Positions 9,103 through 18,934 are shown, counted from the first letter of the stretch. The stretch: DNA of 64,000 nt from Xylanibacter ruminicola (GCF_900107775.1 NZ_FNRF01000004.1:124001-188000), one strand, 5' to 3'. A program made the numbers and translations. Notes: generated by a model from the letters alone, not told the origin.

Positions 9103-10020
9103 TTATTTATCTCTTACAACAATTATTCCACCTTTTCCAAAGATAGTATCACCAATTTTACGGACTGAACGAGGAATGGAAAGTTCAAGGTAGTTACGGC
9201 AAGACAGGAATGCGAATTCCTCAATCTCCTCTACCCCATCAGGCACTTCATAATGGTCTGCGTCAAAGGTGTAACGGCAAAACTTCAGTACCTTACCATC
9301 TTCAGAATATGCAACACCCATATTATCAACGATGTAAGGTTCCTCCTCCACATCGTAATCATCTTCATCAGGAGTCCCATCGTAATGAGTGTCCCACTTT
9401 TTAATCATTAAGCCCTTTGGATATTCCTTCAATGTGTTTTCGTCGAACATCATATACATAGGGATGTCCAGCTTCTGCAAGTTTGAGCAATGGCGGGCAG
9501 CCATTGGTGAGATGCAGAATGTTCCCTCCTTGATAGCATAATGCTCCACATCGGGTATTTGCAAGATATATGATCCCGAAGGGGAATAGATAGCATCCTT
9601 CTCTGTCAGACTTGCATCGACTGGACACATGATGGACTCCAGATTGACAGACTGGTAATCAAGGGCATGTATGAGCGAAGCCATATCGTACAGATCGGTA
9701 GCACGGAAACACACTCGTGGAGTACTATTCGTTGTATCCACTACAAAGCCATAGAGTTCATAGAAATTTTCGCACTCCTCGCGGAACAACTTCAATCGTT
9801 CAGGAGTAGGGTTGTCAATGGTATAGGAGAGTTCGATGAGAGTAACCTCACCGTTAAGCAACTCATAAGAGAGTTGAGGACACACCTGAATATCCCCACC
9901 ATAGTCTTGACGGTAACACACAACGAGCTTAAAGTCCACTCTATCGTGAATTGCTTCTGTAGTCCAGGGGGCATCATGCCTCCCGTCCAAGAGTCCTTTG
10001 GTACTAATAATTTTCTTCAT
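9103..10020 (-). CDS. LRR_5-containing protein, cytoplasmic
   Basis: The 305-residue product has no signal peptide. Residues 1-150 are not recognised. At about 150-205 and 230-300 there are degenerate LRR_5 units (HCSNLQKLDIP; VPDGVEEIEEFAFLSCRNYLELSIPRSVRKI), joined by an acidic linker rich in D, E and Y near 215-232. It follows the AAA+ ATPase gene by 12 bp and precedes the lipoprotein by 1 bp, so it is translated from the same mRNA. The tight pairing with an AAA+ protein suggests it may be a substrate adaptor or a target, but that is inference. Confidence 0.75.
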   Translation of the reverse strand: MKKIISTKGLLDGRHDAPWTTEAIHDRVDFKLVVCYRQDYGGDIQVCPQLSYELLNGEVTLIELSYTIDNPTPERLKLFREECENFYELYGFVVDTTNSTPRVCFRATDLYDMASLIHALDYQSVNLESIMCPVDASLTEKDAIYSPSGSYILQIPDVEHYAIKEGTFCISPMAARHCSNLQKLDIPMYMMFDENTLKEYPKGLMIKKWDTHYDGTPDEDDYDVEEEPYIVDNMGVAYSEDGKVLKFCRYTFDADHYEVPDGVEEIEEFAFLSCRNYLELSIPRSVRKIGDTIFGKGGIIVVRDK

Positions 10021-10032
10021 ACTGTATACTGT

Positions 10033-11706
10033 TTATGATGTAAAACCTATGCGACGACCGTTCTTACTGGCGAGAACTTCTGAACGACAGTAGCCTTCTA
10101 TCTCGTCGAACGAGGCATACTTGCCAGAGAGGATGTAGTCAACTGTACGCTTGCGGGCGATATTCTCAATTTGGCCACCAGAGAAGTCGAAGTGAGAGGC
10201 CAGCTGACGGGCATCATCAACACTGATATCCTTCAGCATAGAGCACCAAATCTTGGTTTTCACGTCCGTATCGGGCTTATGAAACTCCACCTTGTAGAGG
10301 AAACGACGCTCAAAAGCCTTGTCGAGATTACTCGTCAGGTTGGTGGTGGCAATGAGGATGCCGTCGAGGTCTTCTATCTCCTGCAAGATAATGTTCTGCA
10401 TGGCATTGTCCATCTTATCGACAGAGTGCTCCACGTTCTCTGTACGCTTGTTGATGATAGCATCAGCCTCGTTGAAGAACAGAATGGGCATCACCTCGCT
10501 GTTCTGACACAGCCTGCGATAGCGCGCAAACACCTCCTTGATATTCTTCTCACTCTCCCCTACCCACTTGTCGCGCAGTCCGGCGATGTCAACCTGCATA
10601 AGGTCACGCCCCGTCTGACGAGCTATCTGGAGGACAGTTTCGGTCTTGCCTGTACCAGGAGCACCATAGAACAGGCAGGCAAAACCCTTACGCATACCCT
10701 GCTCTTCGAGTCGCTGCTGGATAGAAGGCAGGTTCTCTATGCTAAGCAGACTGGTGAGTCGCTCTATCTGTTCTCGCTCTGATGTATTGAAGAACAATGA
10801 TTTCTCCCTGATCGCTTCATGACTTTTCAAGAATCGGTCATCGGTTCTCATTCTTCTACACTTAGAATGGCTTGGAGTATAGGCAGACAGTAATTCAGTC
10901 TTAGCCTTGCGAGTAAGCATATACTGCTCTGTATCGGCCTGACCTTCATTGCACTTATGCTCAATATATCCGCATTGAATCAGGGGATGTATACCATCTC
11001 TCAATCTTTGGCGCATTAGGCCACATTCATATTCTTCAGGATAAAGGCCATCGATGGTCTGAAATGTGAGGCCCTCGCCTTCTGAACCTTCCCACTGGGC
11101 ATAATCAACTACTATCAAAAGTAGAAGCGACTGAATGTGAATATCATCGAACTTCAATATCTCATGGCATAAAGGAAGATGTGAGTTAGCCTTGACAAGT
11201 TGTAGCATCCATTCCTCGTCATCATTAAAAACGGCATTGCGGTCGTTCATGTTCTTATCAACATGACTCTCCAGCTTATCCACAAACTGCTGCTCGTTGA
11301 GACCATCAATTTTCTCTGGAACGAATGGCTTGTTATGGCGAAGAGCCGTGACAACTCCATGGGCCAGTCCGAATCCTTCGTAGCTACCACCAATTTCATG
11401 AACAGCCTTTCGAACGCACCATCGCTTAGCGAGTAGATCCTCTATCTCCTCAGAATAGAGCATTATTGTAAGTCGAGAGCAACCGAGATAGTTACCGAGA
11501 CGCTTCCAAGATACAGCATCACCAAGTTCGGCCATAATAGCCAACAGAACAATCTGCATGTTGGTAAGTCCAAGTTTCTGGCGCAGGTATGCCAGAGGGG
11601 CCTTGCAGGTTTTCCAAAATTCGTCCGACAACTTGCAGTCCTGGGCAAGATCCAGGACTCTGTTCAGAGCACTGATGACTGTCCATGTTTCTTTTTCTTT
11701 ATTCAT
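10033..11706 (-). CDS. AAA+ ATPase (paralogue 1) with N-terminal winged-helix-like region
   Basis: The start is placed at the ATG complementary to 11704-11706; a TTG two codons upstream is less likely. The 557-residue protein has a helical N-terminal half that looks winged-helix-like around 40-90, then an AAA+ module: Walker A GAPGTGKT at about 349-356, ESEKNI, Walker B ILFFNEADAI, sensor 1 ATTN and an arginine-finger FERRF. The Walker B acid pair is NEAD, with Asn replacing the usual first Asp. It ends RIGF, as does its paralogue at 27,358-29,091; the two match closely throughout the AAA+ core. It heads an operon with LRR_5, lipoprotein and secreted LRR_5 genes and carries the shared regulon promoter. 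The remodelling target is unknown. Confidence 0.85.
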   Translation of the reverse strand: MNKEKETWTVISALNRVLDLAQDCKLSDEFWKTCKAPLAYLRQKLGLTNMQIVLLAIMAELGDAVSWKRLGNYLGCSRLTIMLYSEEIEDLLAKRWCVRKAVHEIGGSYEGFGLAHGVVTALRHNKPFVPEKIDGLNEQQFVDKLESHVDKNMNDRNAVFNDDEEWMLQLVKANSHLPLCHEILKFDDIHIQSLLLLIVVDYAQWEGSEGEGLTFQTIDGLYPEEYECGLMRQRLRDGIHPLIQCGYIEHKCNEGQADTEQYMLTRKAKTELLSAYTPSHSKCRRMRTDDRFLKSHEAIREKSLFFNTSEREQIERLTSLLSIENLPSIQQRLEEQGMRKGFACLFYGAPGTGKTETVLQIARQTGRDLMQVDIAGLRDKWVGESEKNIKEVFARYRRLCQNSEVMPILFFNEADAIINKRTENVEHSVDKMDNAMQNIILQEIEDLDGILIATTNLTSNLDKAFERRFLYKVEFHKPDTDVKTKIWCSMLKDISVDDARQLASHFDFSGGQIENIARKRTVDYILSGKYASFDEIEGYCRSEVLASKNGRRIGFTS

Positions 11707-11731
11707 ACTCAATCATTTTAAAATTCTGCTG

Positions 11732-11778
11732 TAAAGGTATCCATTTATACTTAATCTAAGGGGTCTGTTATACCTATA
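11732..11778 (-). promoter_or_regulatory. Regulon promoter A, driving the AAA+ paralogue 1 operon
   Basis: The palindrome TATACCTATA lies at 11769-11778 and the -7 box (minus strand TACCTTTA) at 11732-11739. The palindrome centre is 34.5 bp upstream of the -7 box, exactly as in six other promoters of this region. The predicted start of transcription, near 11727, is about 20 bp before the ATG. Confidence 0.85.
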
Positions 11779-11800
11779 AATACTTAAAATATTATCACAA

Positions 11801-12427
11801 CTACTGACTCTGAGATATAATCTCAGAGCGCAAGATGTCAATTATTTGGCTGGGGGAAGTGACACACTGATGGTCAGGGTCTACTATCATTTGGTTAATA
11901 TCCTCGGCTTTGGCCCCCCAAAGACAATGATAGGCTTTGATGCCTGCATTGCCAGCAGCCTGTGCATCGCACATTTCATTACCAAAAGCGAGGACGTTTG
12001 TTGGTGTTTCTTCGAGTTGCTTCAGTGCATATTCAAAAAGAAGCGGGTTACCACCATGTTTTCTGATTCTGCGACCTGTGGCATCTTTACAGCCAATACG
12101 ATTGATTTTGTCTTTTGGAAAAATATCCTGTAGACCATAATGACGAACAGCCACATTCAGTACTTCACGATTGTTGCCAGAAACGATGGCAGCCTGGATG
12201 TTGTTGGCTTTAATGTATTCAAACACCTGCAGCCAACCGTCGTACAGAGGACACTGTTTGATATGCTCCAGATATTCTTTACGTGCTTGTACCCATTCAG
12301 GAGAGAACCTGCGCAGTTTTTTCTGCCTACCCACGTATTGGTCAGCTTCAGCAGTGTTGAACAAGGTGCCGTCGAAGTCGAAAAGCACCGTTTTGAAGTT
12401 GCGATTGATTGTTTTTTGCTTTGTCAT
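11801..12427 (-). CDS. HAD-superfamily hydrolase (phosphoglycolate phosphatase-like)
   Basis: The 208-residue protein has the HAD motifs in order: motif I DFDGTLF at about 17-23, motif II with VSGNN near 80-84, a lysine-containing motif III around KLRK/GKD segments, and motif IV as FGNEMCDAQAAGNAG near 147-161 (the usual G-D-x-x-D is changed to G-N-E-x-x-D). Such enzymes dephosphorylate small phosphate esters such as phosphoglycolate, sugar phosphates or nucleotides. Motif IV variation leaves activity somewhat uncertain. It has its own copy of the regulon promoter and so is likely to act with the PfkB kinase and ADP-ribose enzymes, for example on ribose phosphates, though the substrate is inferred. 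Confidence 0.85.
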   Translation of the reverse strand: MTKQKTINRNFKTVLFDFDGTLFNTAEADQYVGRQKKLRRFSPEWVQARKEYLEHIKQCPLYDGWLQVFEYIKANNIQAAIVSGNNREVLNVAVRHYGLQDIFPKDKINRIGCKDATGRRIRKHGGNPLLFEYALKQLEETPTNVLAFGNEMCDAQAAGNAGIKAYHCLWGAKAEDINQMIVDPDHQCVTSPSQIIDILRSEIISQSQ

Positions 12428-12454
12428 ATATCACTAATTTGTGGTTTGCGACGG

Positions 12455-12501
12455 CAAAATTATACAATCTTTTCCAAGCTTGGCTTTTCGATATACGTAT
12501 A
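12455..12501 (-). promoter_or_regulatory. Regulon promoter B, driving the HAD phosphatase gene
   Basis: Palindrome TATACGTATA at 12492-12501; -7 box (minus strand TAATTTTG) at 12455-12462; centre-to-box distance 34.5 bp. On the minus strand the extended motif reads TTATACGTATATC. Confidence 0.85.
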
Positions 12502-12514
12502 AGCAAACACAATT

Positions 12515-12540
12515 GAAGGGAAGTACAACTACCTCCCTTC
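12515..12540 (-). terminator. Hairpin after the AddB-AddA-138 aa operon
   Basis: Arms GAAGGGA (12515-12521) and TCCCTTC (12534-12540) form a 7-bp stem with a 12-nt loop in the gap between the end of the acidic small gene and the HAD promoter. The U tract is weak, so termination strength is uncertain. Confidence 0.45.
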
Positions 12541-12586
12541 TGAAATTATTAATAATCGTCTGTTTAACTACAAAATGCCTGTTTAG

Positions 12587-12994
12587 CTACGATAGTTCCC
12601 ATCCGTAGAAATCCTCTACATCTTCATAGTCTTCACCTTCTGATTTCTCATGTTCAGTATTATCGAAGACCGCACACAGTAGTTTATAAGCTTCTAACTT
12701 TTCAATCTCTTCATCAGAAATACACACCTTTTTAGTAATACCATTGCCGATAAGATTCAATTCAAGTTCATGCTCACCTGTAATTTTCAATCTTTCAACT
12801 TGCCAATATTCGTTATTAAGCGATATTGTAGGCAACTTATCAGGATTACTTGTGTCAAAACTTAACTCTTTACCAGTGTATTCTTCGTCATGAAGAAGAA
12901 AAGCTATACCCAAGAAACATTCGCCTGTATCTCGGTCGTCCCAATATGAGTGGAAGTTTTCTTGGATTGTTTTAATGTCTGTCTTTTTATTCAT
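12587..12994 (-). CDS. Small acidic protein of unknown function, linked to AddAB-like genes
   Basis: The start is set at the ATG complementary to 12992-12994; an in-frame TTG lies three codons upstream. The 135-residue product is acidic, with a C-terminal tail rich in E and D (EGEDYEDVEDFYGW). No signal peptide or membrane segment is seen, and I recognise no family. It starts 19 bp after the AddA-like stop and is the last gene of that operon. An acidic tail next to a DNA helicase-nuclease recalls DNA-mimic inhibitors, but this is only a guess from composition and position. Confidence 0.65.
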   Translation of the reverse strand: MNKKTDIKTIQENFHSYWDDRDTGECFLGIAFLLHDEEYTGKELSFDTSNPDKLPTISLNNEYWQVERLKITGEHELELNLIGNGITKKVCISDEEIEKLEAYKLLCAVFDNTEHEKSEGEDYEDVEDFYGWELS

Positions 12995-13013
12995 ATCTAC
13001 CAAATATTAATTC

Positions 13014-16000
13014 TCAATTCATTTTTAATTTAACGACACAGCCCATAACAGAATAGTAGATGAGAGTGTCTCTTACAGTTACTCCGGCACTGACGAGCAC
13101 ATCGTGGTAAGCCTTAAGCTGGGAAGCATACTTGCCAGCATAATGCCTATTAGACTCACCTGGTGTGGTAATGATAGCCTTTTTGCCTGGGTAGTTCTTG
13201 AAGTCGACAAGTATGCACTCCTGGGCATTGAGATACCATAGGAGGTCTATCTCACCACGAACTATTTGTCCAGGAAGTGGTTGCGTGAAGGGAACCTCAT
13301 GTTTAATAGCATAAGGTGCGCCATAAGTATTCTCCAACCAAGCATAAAGTTGTTCAATGGAGATGACAACCTTCTCAATATCAGGGATGACCTCATACAT
13401 CATATTGCCATTGCGAATGCGAGTAGCCTTTTGCACATTCTCCTCATGAGAAAGAGCTGGATCATAGACAGCGAAGATGTTATGTATGCAGGTGCCTGCA
13501 GCAGCCTCGTTTACCCCATCCGGTTTGAAAGGATCAATGCGGCAATCCAGGTCGGCCAGTATCTGGATATTCTCCTGTGCAAATGCTATCTCAGGCAGTT
13601 TACTGGGTGAGAGATACTTAGGTTCCTGACAGAGTATTGGGTTGTCTGGATACTGATAATGCTTATATTCTGTTGCCTCAGGAATAGTCGCCTCCTGACA
13701 GTTTGTGATATCTTCGTAGACAGGCTTCAAGGCTTCATATTGCCAGAGATTGGCGGCATTACCAGTAAGGACACCATCAGAGATGCCTGTATTTTTAATC
13801 CATGAGAGAATTGGCAGTTTATCCTTTGAAGTCTGCTTACTGAGGGTAGTGAGATAGTCGCGTGCTCTGGTTACTCCTACATAGAGCAGATGGCGCAGCT
13901 CGTTACGTTCTTTATCCAATAACGGTTTGAAAGTAGACAACTCCTTGCACTTGTCGATTATGGGTTGTGGCAGGTTAGTCTTTGGAGTGCTGTTGATTCG
14001 TGGCAGGAACTGTACGACATAGGCATACTGTTCGTTGGGCTCAGGGTGACGCAGTTCACGAACGCCCCAGAAATCCTTTCTCATGAACTCCTTTTCTTCA
14101 AGAGAGTCATCTTCCAACGACGAGAGAATGACATAGTACCATTCCAACCCCTTTGAACCATGATAGGTAAGTACCTTAACTGCATTGGCTGCATTGTCAA
14201 TTTTAGTATCAATCTCGGCATAGGACAGGTAGGTGAGCAATCCACCTACAGAGGCTCCGATGCCCATCTGAAGACAATGCTCATCATATTTCTTTGCCAG
14301 CGAACAAAGGCTTTGAAGGTTCTGACGACGATTATCAGCATCACCCCATTTTGCCACTACCTGAGGAAGGCAAAGGCCATAGATAATGCTTTCAAGGAGA
14401 TCGCTGACAGAGAGATTACGTACGGTCTGCTCGAAGGCTCTAAGCTTCTGTATCAACGGATTACCATCGTCGAGCCAAAGATCTTTTGCGGTATCCTCGT
14501 CATTGGCTTTAAGACTCATTATATAGTCAAGACGACTCTGAAGAATCACTTGTGTGGGTTTATCCTCCAGAAGGTGCAGTAGATCAGCCCTAACATGCTT
14601 GTTAGAGGAGTTTACCATAAACTTGAGGAGTGTGAAGACCAGTTGTACCTCTATCTGCTGAAGAATATCATTGTTTACATAGGATACCGGTATTCCCTTC
14701 TTGATGAGCGCCTCGGCAAAGTTCTTGCATTCACTGTGCCTTCGACAAAGGATAGCCATGTTGCCATACTGCAAGGGGCGAACTTTTTGGGTATCCTTAT
14801 CTAAAACTGTAGGGCGGTTGGTCATCAACAATGCGATGCGATCAGCCACCTTGTCGTGGAAAGAGTATTGCGCTCCTTTAGAGGGAACATAGCAGTTCCA
14901 ATGATATAAAGAACTAGAAAACTCTGGAACCTCCTTGCGAGCTGCATCGAGTTCAACATTCTCTTTGCTTATAACTCCTTCAAAGGCCCTGGTAAAGCTG
15001 TCGTTAGTAAGTTTTACCAAAGGCTCTCTTGTGCGCCATGAGTTGGGCAGATTGTCATGTGTAAGATTGAGTTGGGGATCTCCCTTCTTATCGAGGAACT
15101 GCTGAGTAAGTTCATTAACCAACTCAACATCGGCACCACGGAAACCATAAATACTCTGTTTGGGGTCGCCTACCCAATAGCTCTTCTGCATCAGGTCGGA
15201 GAGAAGCTTAAATATCTCCAACTGTACAGGGCTGGAATCCTGGAACTCGTCAACCATCATCAGTTTGTAGGTGCCTTTGATCTCGTTAACTACCTGTGGT
15301 ATACTGAGTAATTTGAGGAACAAGCGTTCCATATCGTTATAGTCGATGATATGACGCTGAGCCTTGAAGGCATTAAAGTCATCCTTCCACTCCTTGGCTA
15401 TGTCGAAGAGGATGGTAATCATCTGCTTCATCATACCGCCAGGAGTGTTGTCGCCACCAGATGACATTTGGACATCCTTGAGGTTGTCGACAAGAGCATC
15501 ATATTGGCAAAAACTCTGCTTTAGATTATTCCTGTTAGTTTTCCCTATGTATTTATCTTCTGATGTCAGTTCCTTATAAAGCGAGGAAATTATAGCATAC
15601 GTACATTTCTTTGCTTTAAGTCCATCTAATAATGTTCGAATACTCTTTTTTACAGAGTCACTGTATGATTCAGACTCAGAGAGGAACAAAACAACAAAAG
15701 CATTTAGTAATTCATTATTGAGTAAAGTCTTACTACTGAAGATACGCTCTACAACAGCACAACTATCCGTTTTGCTGCGTTCAATATCAACTGCGTAGTT
15801 GTTCGCCTTTTCGATGATGGTAAGCAAATGTTCTTTCCAGAAGTCATAATCAGCCTTCGATTGAGCATCCTTGATGTCGAAGTAGGCTCGATAGGAATTA
15901 AAGAACTGAATATGTTCGCTGGTAACATAGTGCCCCAACGACTCACTGATATATACTTGTAGATCGTCTTCCGACATGACCTTCATATCAGGTGAAACAC

Positions 16001-16286
16001 CAATAAGATACCAATAGCGCTGGATGAAGTTCAATGCCACAGCGTGTACTGTGCCAATGGTAGCAGAATCCAGTTCTGCTGCTATGTCAGGATGGCCATC
16101 CTTGAAGAGTTGGTGGCGCGATTTCTCTCTGAACTCAGAAGCTGCCAGTTCAGTAAACGTGGTGAGGATAACCTCTGAAGGTTTGATCCGATTATCGGTA
16201 TTGCTCAACTGCTCAGAAAGAATCTGAGTGAGTTTTGTGGTCTTGCCAGAGCCTGCTCCGGCATTGATATATTGGATATTCTTCAT
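13014..16286 (-). CDS. UvrD/Rep-family helicase-nuclease, AddA/RecB-like
   Basis: The 1090-residue protein begins with the Walker A motif AGAGSGKT at 9-16, followed by superfamily 1A motifs: Ia (LTTFTELAASEFREK), Walker B VDEFQDSSP near 344-352, motif III GDPKQSIYGFRGA, motif V/VI ...TYHGSKGLEWYYV and LLYVGVTRARDYL. The C-terminal 180 residues form a RecB-type PD-(D/E)XK nuclease with an upstream His (GTCIHNIF), GEIDLLWYL and VDFKNYPGK near 1020. It overlaps the partner gene by 4 bp (ATGA), which implies translational coupling. Together they should form a two-motor, two-nuclease complex that processes double-strand ends for recombination or degrades phage DNA. Whether this is the host's main AddAB or an additional defence copy cannot be told here. 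Confidence 0.9.
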   Translation of the reverse strand: MKNIQYINAGAGSGKTTKLTQILSEQLSNTDNRIKPSEVILTTFTELAASEFREKSRHQLFKDGHPDIAAELDSATIGTVHAVALNFIQRYWYLIGVSPDMKVMSEDDLQVYISESLGHYVTSEHIQFFNSYRAYFDIKDAQSKADYDFWKEHLLTIIEKANNYAVDIERSKTDSCAVVERIFSSKTLLNNELLNAFVVLFLSESESYSDSVKKSIRTLLDGLKAKKCTYAIISSLYKELTSEDKYIGKTNRNNLKQSFCQYDALVDNLKDVQMSSGGDNTPGGMMKQMITILFDIAKEWKDDFNAFKAQRHIIDYNDMERLFLKLLSIPQVVNEIKGTYKLMMVDEFQDSSPVQLEIFKLLSDLMQKSYWVGDPKQSIYGFRGADVELVNELTQQFLDKKGDPQLNLTHDNLPNSWRTREPLVKLTNDSFTRAFEGVISKENVELDAARKEVPEFSSSLYHWNCYVPSKGAQYSFHDKVADRIALLMTNRPTVLDKDTQKVRPLQYGNMAILCRRHSECKNFAEALIKKGIPVSYVNNDILQQIEVQLVFTLLKFMVNSSNKHVRADLLHLLEDKPTQVILQSRLDYIMSLKANDEDTAKDLWLDDGNPLIQKLRAFEQTVRNLSVSDLLESIIYGLCLPQVVAKWGDADNRRQNLQSLCSLAKKYDEHCLQMGIGASVGGLLTYLSYAEIDTKIDNAANAVKVLTYHGSKGLEWYYVILSSLEDDSLEEKEFMRKDFWGVRELRHPEPNEQYAYVVQFLPRINSTPKTNLPQPIIDKCKELSTFKPLLDKERNELRHLLYVGVTRARDYLTTLSKQTSKDKLPILSWIKNTGISDGVLTGNAANLWQYEALKPVYEDITNCQEATIPEATEYKHYQYPDNPILCQEPKYLSPSKLPEIAFAQENIQILADLDCRIDPFKPDGVNEAAAGTCIHNIFAVYDPALSHEENVQKATRIRNGNMMYEVIPDIEKVVISIEQLYAWLENTYGAPYAIKHEVPFTQPLPGQIVRGEIDLLWYLNAQECILVDFKNYPGKKAIITTPGESNRHYAGKYASQLKAYHDVLVSAGVTVRDTLIYYSVMGCVVKLKMN

Positions 16287-18934
16287 ACAAGTCTGCCTTT
16301 TAAGATGGGGTGCGTAGTCTTAATTTCCTTAGGATTGCTTTTGGACTTTTCAAACGAAGTCTTCTTTGAGAAAGCTGGTTTGTCTTTCTTGACGTAAGGA
16401 CAACTTTTGAGGCCATCAAGCTTATAAGCCTCATTGAGTGGATAGCGTGGGGTATCTGCGGTATCCGTAGTATACTCCAAATTGGCTATTTCCGTTACCT
16501 CACCATCTTCGATATGTCCACGATTCAATTCGTTGCGACGAAATTTATAGGCATTCTGCACTTCTTTAAGTATATTCCTATTCTCAACTTCTGTCTTTAC
16601 CTTTATATGGCGAATATGGCTGGACTCTGGGAAATAGGTGGTAAATAGAGTCTTAAGCGGGAAGAGATAATAGGCCACACCAACAATCTTTGAACCATAG
16701 TGTTTCTGAGCAGCCTCGGCATAAAGTTCCAACTGCATGGCTTTTCGCTCTTCCAAGTCTGTCTTGTAGTGTTTGGCCTCCGACCATTTGAAGTCGAAGA
16801 TGACCAAATCGTCATTATCATTCTTCAAAACCATATCGATGCTACCATTGAAGGCTCCAATGGATTCAAGGTTGACATTAAATTCGACTTCGCTTCCAAC
16901 GGGCTTCAAGTGGAGATTTTGTATGATGTTAGTGAGAACAGTAACACTCTCTTTCAGAATGCTCTCAAACTGTTGACGTTCCAACTTATATTCTGGCAGC
17001 AATAGTACAGCACCTTTCTGCTGGATAACCTCATACACCAGTTTTTGGATGGCATCCGAGGCCAGCTTCTGATATTCTTCAGCCATCTTCTCACCATATA
17101 ATTCGAACAGTTTTTGAACAAAGAGGTGCGCTACCAAACCTTCTGTTGTGTCAAGGTCTGGCAACTGCCCTACCTGTGGCTCATTGAGTTTGAGCAGGTG
17201 AGTCATGGTGTAGTCAAACGGATGTTGGATGAGCGTATCGATGCTGGAGTAACTCTCTTTGTCGCGCTTTAGATTCGCCAAATCCGAAGAGAGATTGTAG
17301 TAAGTCTGCATTTCCAACTTATGAATATTATCAGACTTTTCAATGAGGTTGGGAACTGCATCTTTTGTAACGCAATTTTCCCAATCATCTTTATGGGTGT
17401 GTTTCAGTTCGGTAATCAACGAATGTTCCTCCTGACGCGCGTTATTGTCGAAATCCCATGTTACGAGAATGAGCTGGCTGACATGTTTCAACGCATCCAT
17501 TTCCAGTTGATGATACCGTGTATAGAATGCTGGTTTGCTGGGAATCATAATATCCTGGGCATGTAACATGTCAAGTTCTGTTGTATTGAGGAAATCGAAT
17601 GGGTAGGCGGGTAAAGTTGCTCCTACACACCCCAGCCAGCATACTTTCTCTGCATCATCAGCCAACTGGGCAATGGAAGTGATGGTGTCGGGAGAATACT
17701 GTCGAGCCTTCATATGAGTGAAAGACTGAGGCCGGTAAATACCATCAATGTGAGCCTTTAAGACTTCTGAAGTAATGTAACCATCTGCAGGCAGAATCTC
17801 ATGAAGCGACCTGCAAAAAGAAGCTAATACAACGAGTTGTTCTTTGCGCTCATCATCCACCTTATCACTGCGCAACGACTGGTCGCACCAATGCGCCAGT
17901 TTGCCAGCATACCCTTTAACATCATCTACCAGAATCTTTTCGGCATCATAGTCTTTGTTGATCATCTCGATGAAAGCAAGTTTATCAGAGCGTTTATCCT
18001 TACCTTCATCATCCGTGAAATCATATTCGTCAATGACCTTCTGCCACTCTTCATTGATACCACCCTCATTAGCCAGGACCCGTGCAAGCTGATATGAAAC
18101 ACCGCCTAACGGATTGCCAGGTATCTGTAGATAGGACAAGAGGTTATAGACGTTCAATGGACGGGCAAAAAGAGACATACCCAATTTGAACAATTGAAGG
18201 AGCTGAGGATTACTGTTCGTCGCTGTAGAATTGACAACCGGCTGTCCCATGGCTATTGCCATGTCATTGAGTATACAGTTGTCGCTACTGATAGTGACAT
18301 CAGTGTTCTGTAATACTTCAGGCTTGGAGAGATACCATTGATAGGCTTCAGTTCGTGTTTTAAACTGATAGACTTTAAAATCATCAGGTATGTTACCTTG
18401 AGAGACAGTATAGCTTACGGTGGTTTGTTTGGCCAGTTCATCAAGGGCTCTCCTGATTACAGCAGGGATATGCTCTTTATCGTGGACTTCAATATAGTCA
18501 TCCTCCATGAGAATACGATGACTCTTAAGGTGACTGGTCAATTCATGCCAGCGTGTAGAAATTGGTTTAACCTTAACTCCCTTAACTATTTTCGCAAGGT
18601 CTCTCAGTTTGTCAGTTTCAACGGCAGATTCTGGAGTCCATCCTTCCATCAACAGACTGTTGCTCCATGCCATCAGTTGACGGGAAACACCCACTTCGTC
18701 ACTCCTAAACGATTGCTCAAAGATGGTGCCAGTGACATTCTCACTCAACACCTCATGAAAGGCAATTAGCTGCTCAGGCTCTGAAAGCTCCTGTGATACG
18801 ATTCCTGCCCTCAGTTCCAATTCTGACAGGAGTTCTCTTGAGCCACAAACCTTAAGTCCAAGCAGACTTTCCTTGCGTTTCTTTAGGTCAACGTAGTAAC
18901 TCCCACTATAATAAGGACTATACACTATTCTCAT
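16283..18934 (-). CDS. AddB-like PD-(D/E)XK nuclease subunit
   Basis: The 883-residue protein lacks intact helicase motifs (no Walker A) but has the length and fold pattern of AddB-type subunits, which are inactivated helicases with a C-terminal nuclease. Near 695-720 it shows FNGSIDMVL and IFDFKWSEAK, the D and D-x-K of the RecB nuclease motif, then the Q-x-x-L-Y motif (MQLELYAEA). Its C-terminus is lysine-rich. A -7 box (minus strand TATTTTTG, 18962-18969) lies just upstream. It is the first gene of an AddB-AddA-acidic protein operon with no regulon palindrome at its promoter, so it is probably controlled separately. Confidence 0.85.
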   Translation of the reverse strand: MRIVYSPYYSGSYYVDLKKRKESLLGLKVCGSRELLSELELRAGIVSQELSEPEQLIAFHEVLSENVTGTIFEQSFRSDEVGVSRQLMAWSNSLLMEGWTPESAVETDKLRDLAKIVKGVKVKPISTRWHELTSHLKSHRILMEDDYIEVHDKEHIPAVIRRALDELAKQTTVSYTVSQGNIPDDFKVYQFKTRTEAYQWYLSKPEVLQNTDVTISSDNCILNDMAIAMGQPVVNSTATNSNPQLLQLFKLGMSLFARPLNVYNLLSYLQIPGNPLGGVSYQLARVLANEGGINEEWQKVIDEYDFTDDEGKDKRSDKLAFIEMINKDYDAEKILVDDVKGYAGKLAHWCDQSLRSDKVDDERKEQLVVLASFCRSLHEILPADGYITSEVLKAHIDGIYRPQSFTHMKARQYSPDTITSIAQLADDAEKVCWLGCVGATLPAYPFDFLNTTELDMLHAQDIMIPSKPAFYTRYHQLEMDALKHVSQLILVTWDFDNNARQEEHSLITELKHTHKDDWENCVTKDAVPNLIEKSDNIHKLEMQTYYNLSSDLANLKRDKESYSSIDTLIQHPFDYTMTHLLKLNEPQVGQLPDLDTTEGLVAHLFVQKLFELYGEKMAEEYQKLASDAIQKLVYEVIQQKGAVLLLPEYKLERQQFESILKESVTVLTNIIQNLHLKPVGSEVEFNVNLESIGAFNGSIDMVLKNDNDDLVIFDFKWSEAKHYKTDLEERKAMQLELYAEAAQKHYGSKIVGVAYYLFPLKTLFTTYFPESSHIRHIKVKTEVENRNILKEVQNAYKFRRNELNRGHIEDGEVTEIANLEYTTDTADTPRYPLNEAYKLDGLKSCPYVKKDKPAFSKKTSFEKSKSNPKEIKTTHPILKGRLV

